64,000 nt of DNA from Symsagittifera roscoffensis (GCF_963678635.1 NC_087071.1:37470438-37534437), one strand, 5' to 3'; counted from the stretch's first letter, positions 13,701 to 25,453 are shown. A program made the numbers and translations. Notes: generated by a model from the letters alone, not told the origin.

Positions 13701-16700
13701 AAACATTCAGTAACCAAGACCAGAAGCTAGTGGTTACTACCAATTCAAGAGACAAAAACACTCCAGCTCAAATTCGCTAGTGCAACGGCCACCACTCCAC
13801 TAAAAGTGAATAAATGAATAAAATTGAGCACATCGAAATGATAAAATCAGCCAGACGCTGTGATCAAAAATGGAAAAACTTGTAACGAGAGAAACCGTAT
13901 CACTGATAGACACATAAAAAGACATGATTCCACAGAAACAAATTGACAACAATTATAAAGCACTCCTAGGTAACAACAACAAGTAAAAAATGCATTATCA
14001 ACCCCAAAAAGGCAGCTCTGTTTTTCAAATTTGTGAAAACTCAAGGAATGTCTGGGAGTCAAGACTAAAAAGATAGAAAAACTGCCAGTACTGTGACGAC
14101 AATTTTTTTCGGACAAAGAATCACCAAAGCGCAAATTCGCTTCTGCAACGATCGCTAATCCAGTAGAACTGATAAATGGAACAACAGTGAACACATCAAG
14201 ATGGCTTAACTAGCCACAAAATGTCCTGAAAACTAAAAAAAAATGTATCAAGGATAAACACAAAAAATGACATATTTCAGAAACATAGAGACAAAAATCA
14301 AAACCTTAGTATTCCATTGAACTGTCAGCAAACCAACAACGCATTAACAACCCAAAAAAATGTCGCTGTGTATTTCAAAGATGTCAAAACTGAAGAAAAA
14401 TTCAGTAGCCAAGACCAGAAGCTAGTGGAAACTACCAATTTGTGACAACTTTCTTCGGACCTAAAATCACCACAACGCAAATCCGCTTAAGCAACGATGG
14501 CTAAATTAGCAGAATTGATGATTTAATCAACAATTAACTCATCAAGACTTCTTAACTAGCCACATACTGTCTTGAAAAATGAAAAAAAATTGTACCACAA
14601 AAATCGCATCAAGGATGAACACAAAAAAAAGACGTATTCCGGAAACATAAATACCAAAATCCGAATCCCAGAACTCCCATGAACAGCCAGCATACCCAAA
14701 ACGCATTACCAAACCAAAAAAGTAGCGCTGCGTATTTCAAAGACGTCAAAACTGAAGAAGCATTCAGTAGCCAAGACCAGAAGCTAGTGGAAACTAGCAT
14801 TTTGTGACGACAACTTTTTTCGGACAAAAAATTACTATAGAGCAAATCCGCTTCTGCAATGATCGCTAACCCAGAATAACTGATGAATGGAACAACAATG
14901 AACACAGCAAGATGACTTAACTAGCCACACATCGTCCTGAAAAATGAAAAAATTTGTACCACAAAAAATCGCATCAAGGATAAGCACAAAAAAGACATAT
15001 TTCAGAAACATAAATAGCAAAATCCAGAACCCAGATTTCCCATGAACAGTCAGCATACCCACAACGCAATAAATACCCAAAAAACAGTCGCTGTGTAATT
15101 CAAAGATGTCAAAACTGAAGAAACATTAAGACCAAAATCAAAAACTTAGCACTACCATGAACCGTCAGCATACCCACAACGCAATAACACATTAACAACC
15201 CAAAAAAAATTATCTTTGTGTATTTTTTGTTTGTCAAAACTGAAGAAACATTCAGTAGCCAGGACCAGAAGCTAGTGGAAACAACCAATTTGTAACGACA
15301 ACTTTTTTCGGACAAAAAATCACCACAAGGCAAATCCGCTTCTGCAACGGTCGCTAAACCAGTAAAATTGATGATTAGAATAACAATCAACTCATCAAGA
15401 TTTCTTAACTAGTCACATACTGTCCTGGAATGTAAGAAATTTGAACCACAAAAAATTGCATCATGGATGAACACAAAAAAGACCAATTTCAGAAACATAA
15501 ATAACAAAATCCAAAACCCAGAACTCCCATGAATAGTCAGCGTACCCACAACGCATTAAACACCCAAAAAACTGTCGCTGTGTATTTCAAAGATGTCAAA
15601 ACTGAAGAAACATTCAGTAGCCAAGACCAGAAGCTAGTGGAAACAACCAATTTGTAACGACAAATTTTTTTCGGACAAAAAAACACCACAGCGCAAATCC
15701 GCTTCTGCAACGATCGCTAAACTAGTGGAATTGATGATAAGAACAACAATCAACTCATCAAGATTTCTTAACTAACCACACACTGTCCTGAAAAATGAAA
15801 AAATTTCTACCACAAAAAATCGCATCAAGGATGAACACAGAAAAAGACATATTTCAGAAACATAAATACCAAAATCCAAAACGCAGAACTCCCATGAACA
15901 GTCAGCATACCCACAACACCTTAAAAACCCAACAAATTGTCGCTGTGTATTTCAAAGATGTCAAAATTGAAGAAACATTCAGTAGCCAAGACCAGAAGCT
16001 AGTGGAAACTACCAATTTGTGACAGCTTTATGAAGACAAAAACTTTCCAGTGCAAATTTATTCACTAGTGCAACGACCACTACGCCAGTAGAATTGAATA
16101 AATGAATAAAAAAGAGCACATCAAAAAGATAATATCAGCCAGACACTGTGGTCAAAAATGGAAAACTTGTAACGAGAAAAATCGCATCACTGATAGACAC
16201 ATAAAAAGACATGATTCCAGAGAAAAAAAATCGAAAGAAAAATATTAAGCACTCCTAGGTAACATCAACAAGTAAAAAATGCGTTATCAACCCCAAAAAG
16301 GCAGCGCTGTCTTTCAAATTTATGAAAACTCAAGGAATATCTGGTAGTCAAGGCAAAAAGAAAGAAAAACTGCCAGTACTGTGACGAAAACTTTTTCTGA
16401 CAAAAAATCACCGCAGCGCAAATCCGCTTCTGCAACGATCGCCAAACCAGTGGAATCGATGAAAGGAACAACAAAGAACACATCAATACTTCTTAACTAG
16501 CCACATACCGTCCTGGAAAATGGAAAAATTTGAACCACAAAAAGTCGCACCAAAATCAAAAAATCACTACTCCCATAAACCTTCAGCATATCCACAACGC
16601 GCTAACAACGCAAAAAAGGGTCGCTGTGTAATTGAAAGATCGAATAAACATTCAGTAGCCAAGACAAAACTGAAGAAACATTCAGTAGCCAAGACAAAAT

Positions 16701-16920
16701 GAAGAAACATTAAAAAGCCTAGACCAGGAAACTACCAAATTGTGATGACAACTTTTCGGCTTTTCGAACTAAAAATCAACACAACGGAAATCCGCTTCTG
16801 CAACGATCACTAACCCAGTAGAACTGATGAATGGAACAACAATGAATACATCAAGATGTTTTTACTAGCCCCATACTGTCCCAGAAAATGAAGAAAAAAA
16901 ATGTACCACAAAAAATCTTT
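10720..16920. repeat. diverged, irregular right part of satellite A
   Basis: Here type A monomers follow each other mostly without B partners. B-type monomers return only near 13741-14085 and 16022-16380. Monomers vary in length and carry more substitutions and indels than those left of 10 kb. The block around 'cattcagtagccaagaccag' and the block around 'cgcttctgcaacgatcgcta' stay recognisable almost to the end. The last monomer breaks down between 16640 and 16920, where a short motif ('cattcagtagccaagacaaa') is duplicated. This is the usual appearance of a satellite edge that no longer takes part in homogenisation. Confidence 0.85.
11291..12520. repeat. local 615-bp duplication inside satellite A
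   Basis: A compound of one full and one shortened monomer is present twice in tandem. 'gaccaaaatcaaaaacttgg' occurs at 11291 and 11907, and 'cctgcaacgatatttaacct' at 11641 and 12255, an offset of 614-616. The shortened monomers join 'tagccaggaccagaaacata' directly to the next monomer, so the duplicated unit already contained a deletion. Confidence 0.85.
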
Positions 16921-16938
16921 TCAAGGCTGAACACATAA

Positions 16939-17220
16939 AAAGACAAATTTGACATTGCCAAAAAGAATTTACGTGACGTTTGCGATCGAATAGTAACCGA
17001 ATGTTTGGCAGCAAAAAAGAACTTTACAGTCAAGAAACGAAAAAATGAAAACCACATTTCAGAACAACAACAAAAGCAACAACGAAACAACATCAGCAAC
17101 AACAACTACAGCACCAACGACCACAACTACAGCAACGACGACAACAACAGCAGCAACAACATTCGAAACAAGACGGTACTCCCAATTGAATTCATCAATT
17201 GTACTACGAGATACTTATGA
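16939..17220 (+). CDS. N/Q/S-rich coding-like fragment between the two satellites
   Basis: A frame is open from just after a TAA (16936-16938) to a TGA (17218-17220). There is no ATG in frame, so this could be an exon or a gene fragment. The first half reads like ordinary protein, with mixed hydrophobic and charged residues (LRDVCDRIVTECLAAKKNF), then a basic patch (VKKRKNE), then a low-complexity tail of Gln, Asn, Ser and Asp encoded by CAA/AAC/AGC triplets, then VLPIEFINCTTRYL. I do not recognise a family. The triplet-rich part can look coding in several frames, so only the first 35 codons support a gene. It may be unique DNA trapped between two satellites, or the end of a mobile element. 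Confidence 0.3.
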   Translation, partial: KDKFDIAKKNLRDVCDRIVTECLAAKKNFTVKKRKNENHISEQQQKQQRNNISNNNYSTNDHNYSNDDNNSSNNIRNKTVLPIEFINCTTRYL

Positions 17221-17284
17221 AAATATATGTAGAGTTATTAAAAAAACCAGACTCGTAACATCTAAAATTGACAAATACAACTGA

Positions 17285-20200
17285 CTAAAACTAATTTAAC
17301 AGCATAGCGGATGACAACATTTTACGCTTAATATCAAAGTTTTATCATCCTATCTCCAATGCACATTGAGTTATCCAATCTGTTATCGAGCTCTTCAGTA
17401 TTATTAAAGTTTCTCTAAAAAGTCTGCAATAAAATTTCCTGTATACTCATCAAATCAAGCAAAATGGGGTATTGCGAGAAAGCTCTTCTCAGTAACAAAC
17501 GAATGGTACCTCTTCTACTTGACTCCATCAACTTTTCGACGAGTTGTTTTTAAAAGACTGATGTGTACCCATTAAAAAAAAAGACCTGTAAGAACATAAA
17601 TTGACAAAAATCTGACTAAATTAAATTAACCCTAAGCCTGATTATAACATCATAAACACTGTTGCGTTTTACGCTTAAGCCAAAAGTTTTACCATCCTAG
17701 CTTCAAAATACGAGGAGTTATCAAATCTTTTATCGAGAACTTAAACTGGTTTTAACGTTTCTCTAATAAATATGCATATATTTTTCCTAAATATTTACCA
17801 AAACAAACAAACTCGGGCACTAGGAGAAAACCCTGCTCAAGACCGAACTAATGATACTCCTCCCACTTAAATCCGTCTTCTCTACGAATTTTTCTTCCTA
17901 AAAAAACTAGTGTGTACTCATTAAAAAAAGTCCCGTAACAAGAAAAAGGACTTTAACAACAAAAAAAATGACTAAAAAAGTAACTGAAAAGGTTTTAACA
18001 GTAAATCTGATATTAAAATCATCAATTCTGTTGAATTTTACGATTAATCTAAAAGTTTTATCACCATAGCTTCAATACACATTGAGTTATCACATCTTCT
18101 ATTGAGCCCTTCAACTGGTTTTAACGTTTCTCTAATAATATTGCATATATTTACTAATGCATATATTTTTCCTAAATACTTACCAAAACAAACAAACTCG
18201 TGTACTAGGAGAAAGCGCTGCTCAAGACCTAACTAATGATACCCCTTCCACTTAAATCCTTCATCTCTAAGACGAGTTGTTCTTAAAAAACTGATGTATA
18301 CTCAATGATAAAAAAAAGTCCTAAAACAACAAAAAATGACCAACAAAAGTGACTGAAAACGTTTAACTGTAAATTTGGTGATAACATCATCAATACTGTT
18401 GTATTTTACGCTTAACCTCAAAGTTTTATCATCCTAGTTTCAATGTACAATGAGTTATGACATCTTTTATCGAGCAGTTCAACTGGTTTTAACGTTTCTC
18501 TAATAAATATGCATATATTTTTCCTAAATACTTAACAAAACAAACAAACTCAAGACCGAACTAATGATACCCCTTCCACTTAAATCCGTCATCTCTATGA
18601 CGAGTTCTTCTTAAACAAACTGATGTGTACTCATTACAAAAAAAATCCTGTAACAACAAAAAATGACCAAAAAAATGATTGAAATACTTTAACAGTAAAT
18701 CTGATAAAACCATCATCAATAATGTAGTAATTTACGCTTAACATCAAAGTTTTATCATCCTAGTTTCAATTTACAATGAGATAACCCATCTTTTATCGAG
18801 CCCTTCAACTGGTTTTAACGTTTCTCTAAAAAATATGCTTATATTTTTCCTAAATAACTAACAAAACAAACAAACTCGGGTACTAGGAGTAAGCCCTGCT
18901 CAAAACCGAACTAATTGTACCCCTTCCACTTGAATCCGTCATCTCTACTACGAGTTGTTCTTAAAAAACTGATGTATACTCAAAAATAAAAAAAAAGTCC
19001 TTTAACAACAAAAAAATGACCAAAAAAAGTGACTGAAAACGTTTAACTGTAAATTTGGTGATAACATCATCAATACTGTTGTATTTTACGCTTAACCTCA
19101 AAGCTTTATCATCCTAGTTTCAATATACAATGAGTTATGACATCTTTTATCGAGCAGTTCAACTGGTTTACCGTTTCTCTAATAAATATGCATATATTTT
19201 TCCTATATACTTAACAAAACAAACAAACTCGGGTACTAGAAGAAAGCCCTGCTCAAGATCGAACTCATGATACCCCTTCCACTTGAATTCGTCATCTCTA
19301 CTACGAGTTGTTCTTGAAAAACTGATGTATACTCAATAATAAAAAAAAAAGTCCTTTAACAACAAAAAAATGACCAAAAAAAAAGGCTGAAAACGTTTAA
19401 CTGTAAATTTGGTGATAACATCATCAATACTGTTGTATTTTACGTTTAACCTCAAAGCTTTATCATCCTAGTTTCAATTTACAATGAGATAACCCATCTT
19501 TTATCGAGCCCTTCAACTGGTTTTAACGTTTCTCTAATAAATATGCATATATTTTTCCTAAATACTTAACAAAACAAACAAACTCGGGTACTAGAAGAAA
19601 GCCCTGCTCAAGACCGAACTCATGACACCCCTTCCACTTGAATCCGTCATCTCTACTACGAGTTGTTCTTAAAAAACTGATGCATACTCAATAATAAAAA
19701 AAGTCCTGTAACAACAAAAAATGACCAAAAAAAGTGACTGAAAACGTTTAACTGTAAATTTGGTGATAACATCATCAATACTGTCGTATTTTACGCTTAA
19801 CCTCAAAGCTTTATCATCCTAGTTTCAATATACAATGAGTTATGACATCTTTTATCGAGCAGTTCAACTGGTTTACCGTTTCTCTAATAAATATGCATAT
19901 ATTTTTCCTATATACTTAACAAAACAAACAAACTCGGGTACTAGAAGAAAGCCCTGCTCAAGATCGAACTCATGATACCCCTTCCACTTGAATCCGTCAT
20001 CTCTACTACGAGTTGTTCTTAAAAAACTGATGTATACTCAATAATGAAAAAAAATCCTGTAACAACAAAAAAATGACCAAAAAAAGTGACTGAAAACGAT
20101 TAACTGTAAATTTGGTGATAACATCATCAATACTGTCGTATTTTACGCTTAACCTCAAAGCTTTATCATCCTAGTTTCAATATACAATGAGTTATGACAT

Positions 20201-21660
20201 CTTTTATCGAGCAGTTCAACTGGTTTTAACGTTTCTCTAATAAATATGCATATATTTTTCCTAAATACTTAACAAAACAAACAAACTCGGGTACTAGAAG
20301 AAAGCCCTGCTCAAGACCGAACTCATGACACCCCTTCCACTTGAATCCGTCATCTCTACTACGAGTTGTTCTTAAAAAACTGATGCATACTCAATAATAA
20401 AAAAAGTCCTGTAACAACAAAAAATGACCAAAAAAAGTGACTGAAAACGTTTAACTGTAAATTTGGGGATAAAATCATCAATACTGTTGTATTTTACGCT
20501 TAACCTCAAAGCTTTATTATCCTAGTTTCAATATACAATGAGTTATGACATCTTTTATCGAGCAGTTCAACTGGTTTTAACGTTTCTCTAATAAATATGC
20601 ATATATTTTTCCTAAATACTTAACAAAACAAACAAACTCGGGTACTAGGAGTAAGCCCTGCTCAAAACCGAACTAATGATACCCCTTCCACTTGAATCCG
20701 TCATCTCTACTACGAGTTGTTCTTAAAAAAACTGATGTATACTCAATAATAAAAAGAAGTCCTGTAACAACAAAAAATGACCAAAAAAAGTGACTGAAAA
20801 CGTTTAACTGTAAATTTGGTGATAAAATCATCAATACTGTTGTATTTTACGCTTAACCTCAAAGCTTTATCACCCTAGTTTTGATATACAATGAGTTATG
20901 ACATCTTTTATCGAGCAGTTCAACTGGTTTTAACGTTTCTCTAATAAATATGCATATATTTTTCCTAAATACTTATTAAAACAAACAAACTTGGGTACTA
21001 GAAGAAAGCCCTGCTCAAGACCAAACTAATGATACCCCTTCCACTTAAATCCGTCATCTCTATGACAAATTCTTATTAAAAAAAACTGATGTGTACTCAT
21101 TACAAAAAAAATCCTATAACAACAAAAAATGACCAAAAAAAGTGATTGAAACACTTTAACACTAAATCTGATAAAACCATCATCAATAATGTAGTAATTT
21201 ACGCTTAACATCAAAGTTTTATTATCCTAGTTTTAATTTACATTGAGATAACCCATCTTTTATTGAGCCCTTTAACTGGTTTTAACGTTTCTCTAAAAAA
21301 TATGCTTATATTTTTCCTAAATAACTAACAAAACAAACAAACTCGGGTACTAGGAGTAAGCCCTGCTCAAAACCGAACTAATGATACCCCTTCCACTTGA
21401 ATCCGTCTTCTCTACTACGAGTTGTTCTTAAAAAACTGATGTATACTCATTAATAAAAAAAATCCTGTAACAACAAAAATTGACTTACAAACCTGACTAA
21501 ACCTATTTTAACCGTACTCATGATGCTAACATCTTGAACACCGGTATAATCTACGCTTAACCTCGAATTTGTATCATCCTAGCTGCAATATACATAGAGT
21601 TCAAGGCATGGTCCCATATAAAGATAGTCAACAAGCATGGAGGTCATCACGAAAAAAATT
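17285..21660. repeat. satellite array B, about 353-bp monomers
   Basis: About twelve tandem monomers. The phrase 'ctgatgtatactca' or a close variant recurs at about 18291, 18620, 18969, 19322, 19678, 20028, 20380, 20732, 21087 and 21437, spacings of 329-356 bp. Other conserved phrases are 'aacgtttctctaataaatat', 'gcatatatttttcctaaata', 'caaacaaactcgggtacta' and 'ccccttccacttgaatccg'. The central monomers (about 18.9-20.9 kb) are most alike. The first (17.3-18.2 kb) and last (21.45-21.66 kb) are diverged, as at array edges. I see no convincing sequence relation to satellite A beyond the similar monomer length. No coding potential. Confidence 0.95.
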
Positions 21661-23420
21661 CGAAGACCGGTCAAAACAAGCAAAAACGGGTACTGGAAGA
21701 CAGTACAGCCCACGACTGACTAACTAATAGCTTTTATTATCAAACAGGTCAAAATAGTACGGTTTTTATAAAATGCACTTCTTATAATTCTGTTTTTATG
21801 AAAAAATACTTTTGAGTCGAGCAGGCAAAAAAAGCGCCTACTCTAAGTGCTTAGTTGAAAAACCTGTACAAAGAATCATCCAAAGGTTCATTTTGATCAT
21901 AAATAGATATTTACAGGTGACAAAAGCCTTTGAATGCAAAATTTCGTAACATATTCCGCTGAAAATTATGTACAAGTTGAGCATAAACTAAAGCTTTGGG
22001 TTAAGGTTTTTAAAAAAATAACCTAACCAGTTTTTAATAATTACAGCACAATTTAATGTGCTCTATTACTAAATCTGCTTCTGCAGTCGCTTCGAGAGCT
22101 ACCTCGTTCGCTCAAACTGAAAGTTTGTTCAGATGTAATTGCAAATTTCAATGTGTTATTTTGCTACTTTGCATAAATTTTTTGTTTTCGGTACGGCTTC
22201 TCTAATAGGTTTTCTCAGAAACTAAAACTACAATAGGTTCATCGTAATCACGCACTTATTTTGTTTTCCAACATAACAGTCGAGCTTCTAAAAACCTTGC
22301 GTTCCTCAGTAAAAAAGTAAACTTCAAAGACACGAGGAAAAACTCAGAATAGATATAAAACTCACTTCTCGCAAAAGTTGCGATTAGTCGAAAACACAAT
22401 TTTCTCACTAATTTGGCAAAAAATGGGAGTGCTTTAGAGAGCTCTATTCATTGTCTTTTGATTGAAACTACAATAAAATCAACTTAAAATTGACTCATAC
22501 AGTTATGAGTCCTAGAAAAAAATATTGATAACAGAATGACTGGCAGCAAAAAAAAGATCAATTCTCTACGGAAACTTATTAGATTTTTAAAAAAATGGTA
22601 TGGTTGAGCTTCTCTTGAGATACGAATTTTTTAAGTTACCATTTTCAGAGCTTAAAGTTTCACTTTCTTGTTACGTCCTAAAAAGAAAAACATTTCGACT
22701 AGGAAAAAAAATTTGGCTATTCGTTAGCCTTTGTTCATACCTGCATAAAAAATAGCTTTTTTGACTTTTCTTTGGCTTCGAATGAGTTGCAGGAAATCAC
22801 ACAAAGATGAAAAGATTGGGAAAGTTTAAAAAGATTGAAAAAGCAATGAGAATTCCGGGAGTATTAGGATGAATTGAGCGGTCAGGACTTGAGATATATG
22901 TAGAAGCGAGGTTTTAAGCATTAATTGTATTTTATTACAGCTATCGTTGTTGCTGGTAGCTGGATTAATCAATTAGTGATTGTTGTATACTTGATCAGTA
23001 TGAACAATTTGGTGATATTTACAGTATTATATAATGATCAAACAGCAAACTTTCCATTAGGAATAATGCACAATTAAGTAGTGATAACTATTTCTCTTGG
23101 ATAATGTTTGATATTACACTCAATGACATCATGATAATCTAAGATCATGACAATTGTCTCATTTCAAAGTGAAAAAAAACTCAGAAAAATGTTTTTATTT
23201 AAAAATTTTTGAAACCGATTTTCTGGCCTAAGTTTTCGAAAAAAATGGGTAAATCATGAGTATCACTTAAATGTTGAATGGGCAAACCTGTTTTGTTTTC
23301 CCAAAGACGAATATTGCGTCACTTATTCAGAGTTGATCCAAAGAGAAATGTTGTGGCTAGAAATTTGGTTTTTGTAATTTTTTTTTCAATTCTGTTTTCT
23401 AAACAATTTGAAATTATTTT
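21661..23420. other. non-coding stretch, nothing recognised
   Basis: AT-rich DNA with no long open frame, no repeat that I can match inside the window and no recognisable RNA gene. It could be intronic or intergenic. Confidence 0.5.
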
Positions 23421-23424
23421 AATG

Positions 23425-23465
23425 AAAACCTAATCCCAACCTAACCCTAACTCCAACCCTACCCA
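23425..23465. repeat. short degenerate telomere-like patch
   Basis: The run around 'aacctaaccctaactccaac' contains CCCTAA-like units (complement TTAGGG, the common animal telomere repeat) for roughly 40 bp. It is degenerate, with only about two exact units, and may be chance or an interstitial relic. Confidence 0.25.
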
Positions 23466-23582
23466 GAATCATTTTCCGAGAAGAAGAACTGTGTGGCTCC
23501 CACCTTTGAGATCTCAGTTTTAGTCGTCGTAAGCTAACAATTTGTGACGATTAAAACTGAGCAAAAAACCTGGTTTTCAAAC

Positions 23583-23935
23583 GTCGTTTTTGATGAGCAA
23601 GGTGTTTTAAATTGAGCAAAAGCACTCTTAATTACTTTAAACTTGATTAAAAACAAGTTTTAACATGTTTTTGAACATCTTGCCTCTTATGAAAAAATGG
23701 TTATCATACATTTTTCATGTATGGAAATTGTATGATAACCATTTTCTTTGCTTCAAATAAAATTTTCGTTTTTGATGAGCAATGTCCTTTAAATTGAGCA
23801 AAGGCACTCTTAAATAAATTCAATTTATTCATAAACAAGTTTGAGCAATTTCTGCAAATCTTGCCTTTCATGAAAAAATGGTTATCATACAATTTTCATA
23901 TATGGAAATTGTATGATAGCCATTTTTTTTCAAAA
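23583..23935. repeat. tandemly duplicated fold-back element, about 185 bp per copy
   Basis: Two direct copies: 23583 to about 23750, and 23768 to about 23935. Each begins 'cgtttttgatgagcaa', continues through 'ttaaattgagcaaa' and ends in a near-perfect palindrome built from 'aatggttatcataca' and its complement 'tgtatgataaccatt', separated by a few bases. Looser pieces of the same palindrome ('attgtatgattagcattttt', 'attgtatgataagc') continue to about 24130. This looks like a small fold-back or MITE-type element. I cannot name a superfamily. Confidence 0.7.
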
Positions 23936-24144
23936 AATAAACGTGGTTATTTTTATCACCAGACTGTAGTATTTGGTTCAAATAGCCGAATAAACTAGAT
24001 TGAATCTTTTTCCAATGGTTTTTTGAAATTGTATGAAAATTGTATGATTAGCATTTTTGTATACATTTGATGCAGGCAATTGTATGATAAGCTTTCTCGG
24101 TGTGTAAAAATGTAAGATAAGCATTTTCGGTTTATGGAGGTCAA

Positions 24145-24457
24145 CCCGGGGTCACATTACGTTTCCAGGCCTTTTTGTTAGTTTTAATCGGTTTTCTTTA
24201 TAAGACCGCTCAAAAACCGCTGAAAAACCGCTCAAATAATGCTTGAAAAACCGTTCAAAAATCAGCGCAAGAAATGAGCGGTTTTTGAGCGGTTTTTTAA
24301 GCAAGATTTGAGCGGTTTGAGCCGTTTTTTCCAAAAAAGGCCCAAACCGCCCAAACCGCCCAAACCGCCCAAACCGCTCAAACCGCTCAAATCTTGCTGA
24401 AAAACCGCTCAAACCGCTCATATCTTGAGCGGTTTTTGAGCGGGATCTCGACCCGGG
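24145..24457. mobile_element. hairpin-forming element with GAGCGGTTT repeats and CCCGGG ends
   Basis: The element starts 'cccggggtcacat' and ends 'gggatctcgacccggg', short imperfect inverted ends. The interior consists of AAACCGCTC or AAACCGCCC and their complement GAGCGGTTT in both orientations, giving several nested hairpins. One stretch (about 24340-24400) is a direct tandem of the 9-10-bp unit. A 3-bp 'caa' lies outside both ends and may be a target duplication. The minus-strand frame across it (FGRFGRFGRFG pattern) is a result of the repeat, not a gene. Confidence 0.5.
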
Positions 24458-24882
24458 CAATTTGAACAAATAAAATGTACACAAAAGTCTTACAACTAAA
24501 AACTTGGAGGTGTCTAAAAAGAGACAAACAAAGACATTTTTTAAAACCTTAGAAAGATCACGAGTTGCGAAGTCATCACAAAGCACAAGACAAATTCATG
24601 AAAAAATTTAGTTCCTTCAGATGCCGCTTTGTAAATTTACCGCCGATCTCGTTTTTCCACAATCACGACTGCCAGTCAAAAATCATTCCTAATTTTGTTC
24701 TTTGAAAAACGGTAAGCTTCTTGGTTATGTCTCATCCAATTTAGTATATATTTTTTCCTAATAGTTATTGACTCAAAAAACTAAGCTACACATTTTCAAA
24801 AAATAATATTGCAGGAATTTTTTTTCGGCCGTCAATTTTTCTCGGAAATCGACCTGTTTTGTATTATAATCAAAGCAAACAA
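24458..24882. other. non-coding stretch, nothing recognised
   Basis: No supported gene or repeat between the hairpin element and the first GGCTC-type transposon. Confidence 0.4.
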
Positions 24883-25084
24883 GGCTCTTTTTCCTTCCCC
24901 CCCCCACCTGCAAATTTTTATAAATGAAGCTACTGTTCACTTTGTCCGATTGTCATGAACATTGACATGCAGACTAATTAGGCCATGACAAACATATTTG
25001 GTCTCCATAATAAACCTCGTAAAACCACTCGTTAAACCATAAAGTTCATGTTTGAGTGAGGTGGGGGGAAGAGGAAAAAGAGCC
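24883..25084. mobile_element. GGCTC MITE, family 1
   Basis: A 202-bp non-autonomous DNA transposon. It starts GGCTCTTTTTCC plus a C tract and 'cacctgcaaa', and ends 'gtgaggtggggggaagagg' followed by AAAAAGAGCC. Flanks GCAAACAA and ACAAACAA match at 7 of 8 positions, a target-site duplication. Internal landmarks shared with other copies are 'cgattgtcatgaa', 'aggccatgacaaacatat' and 'cctcgtaaaaccactcgtta'. An 8-bp duplication fits hAT; P, Merlin and Zisupton elements can also give about 8 bp, so the superfamily is not proven. Confidence 0.85.
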
Positions 25085-25453
25085 ACAAACAAAGCTCCCC
25101 TCCAACCATAAGATGAAAAAAAAATCGATCGGTGGGTTTATTACGTTTATTTTAGAAGTTTTTGGAAAGCTTTTAACGGAATCTCTTCAGGCTCCGAAAT
25201 ACTTCATATGCAACTTTTTGACTTCCGTTTTCCTTCAGTTGAGATTTGTATTTAAACTTTTTTTTAATTGAACAGATGTATCTTCATTTTTCTACTCACG
25301 CATGTTGCCGTAAATCACGTAGAAACTTTGTTTTGAGGTAAAAATTTTGTAATGTGACGGGACGCCTAAAAGAGATCATTTTATAAACTACATTTCGTAT
25401 AGAAAAAATTTAGATCCAACCCTTCCAACAAGTCTAAGGAAAGGATTCTTTTT

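Larger units (their letters stand above)
1..16920. repeat. satellite array A, about 361-bp monomers in 721-bp dimers
   Basis: Tandem repeats fill this stretch and run off the left edge. Two diverged monomer types alternate. Type A contains 'agtagccaagaccagaag' and 'acttttttcggaca'. Type B contains 'ttgagcacatcgaaatga', 'aaccgcatcactgatagaca' and 'ggaatgtctggtagtcaag'. The A and B types align along their length (for example 'gatgaacacaaaaaatgac' in A against 'gatagacacataaaaagac' in B), so the dimer grew from one ancestral monomer of about 361 bp. Equivalent points recur at about 776, 1497, 2218 and 2939, a spacing of 721. Short ORFs of 60-75 codons are open on both strands in most monomers. 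I treat them as by-products of the repeat, because both strands are open and reading frames end where monomers meet. Centromeric or heterochromatic location is inference only. Confidence 0.95.

Noticed and set aside
448-16702. Dozens of 60-140-codon ORFs on both strands (KDVKTEETFSSQDQKL type on plus, FIVVPFIS type on minus) as genes
   Set aside because: They repeat with the satellite monomer, overlap each other antisense, break at random in diverged monomers, and have no promoter or splice context.
1-16920. A CENP-B box in satellite A
   Set aside because: I found no good match to the CENP-B box consensus. The conserved TTTTTTCGGACA block is not it.
1-21660. CRISPR arrays in the tandem repeats
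   Set aside because: Monomers are hundreds of bases long with no spacer structure, and the DNA is animal.
24152-24586. 144-codon minus-strand ORF with an RFGRFGRFG repeat
   Set aside because: Its repeat is the translation of the GAGCGGTTT units of the hairpin element.
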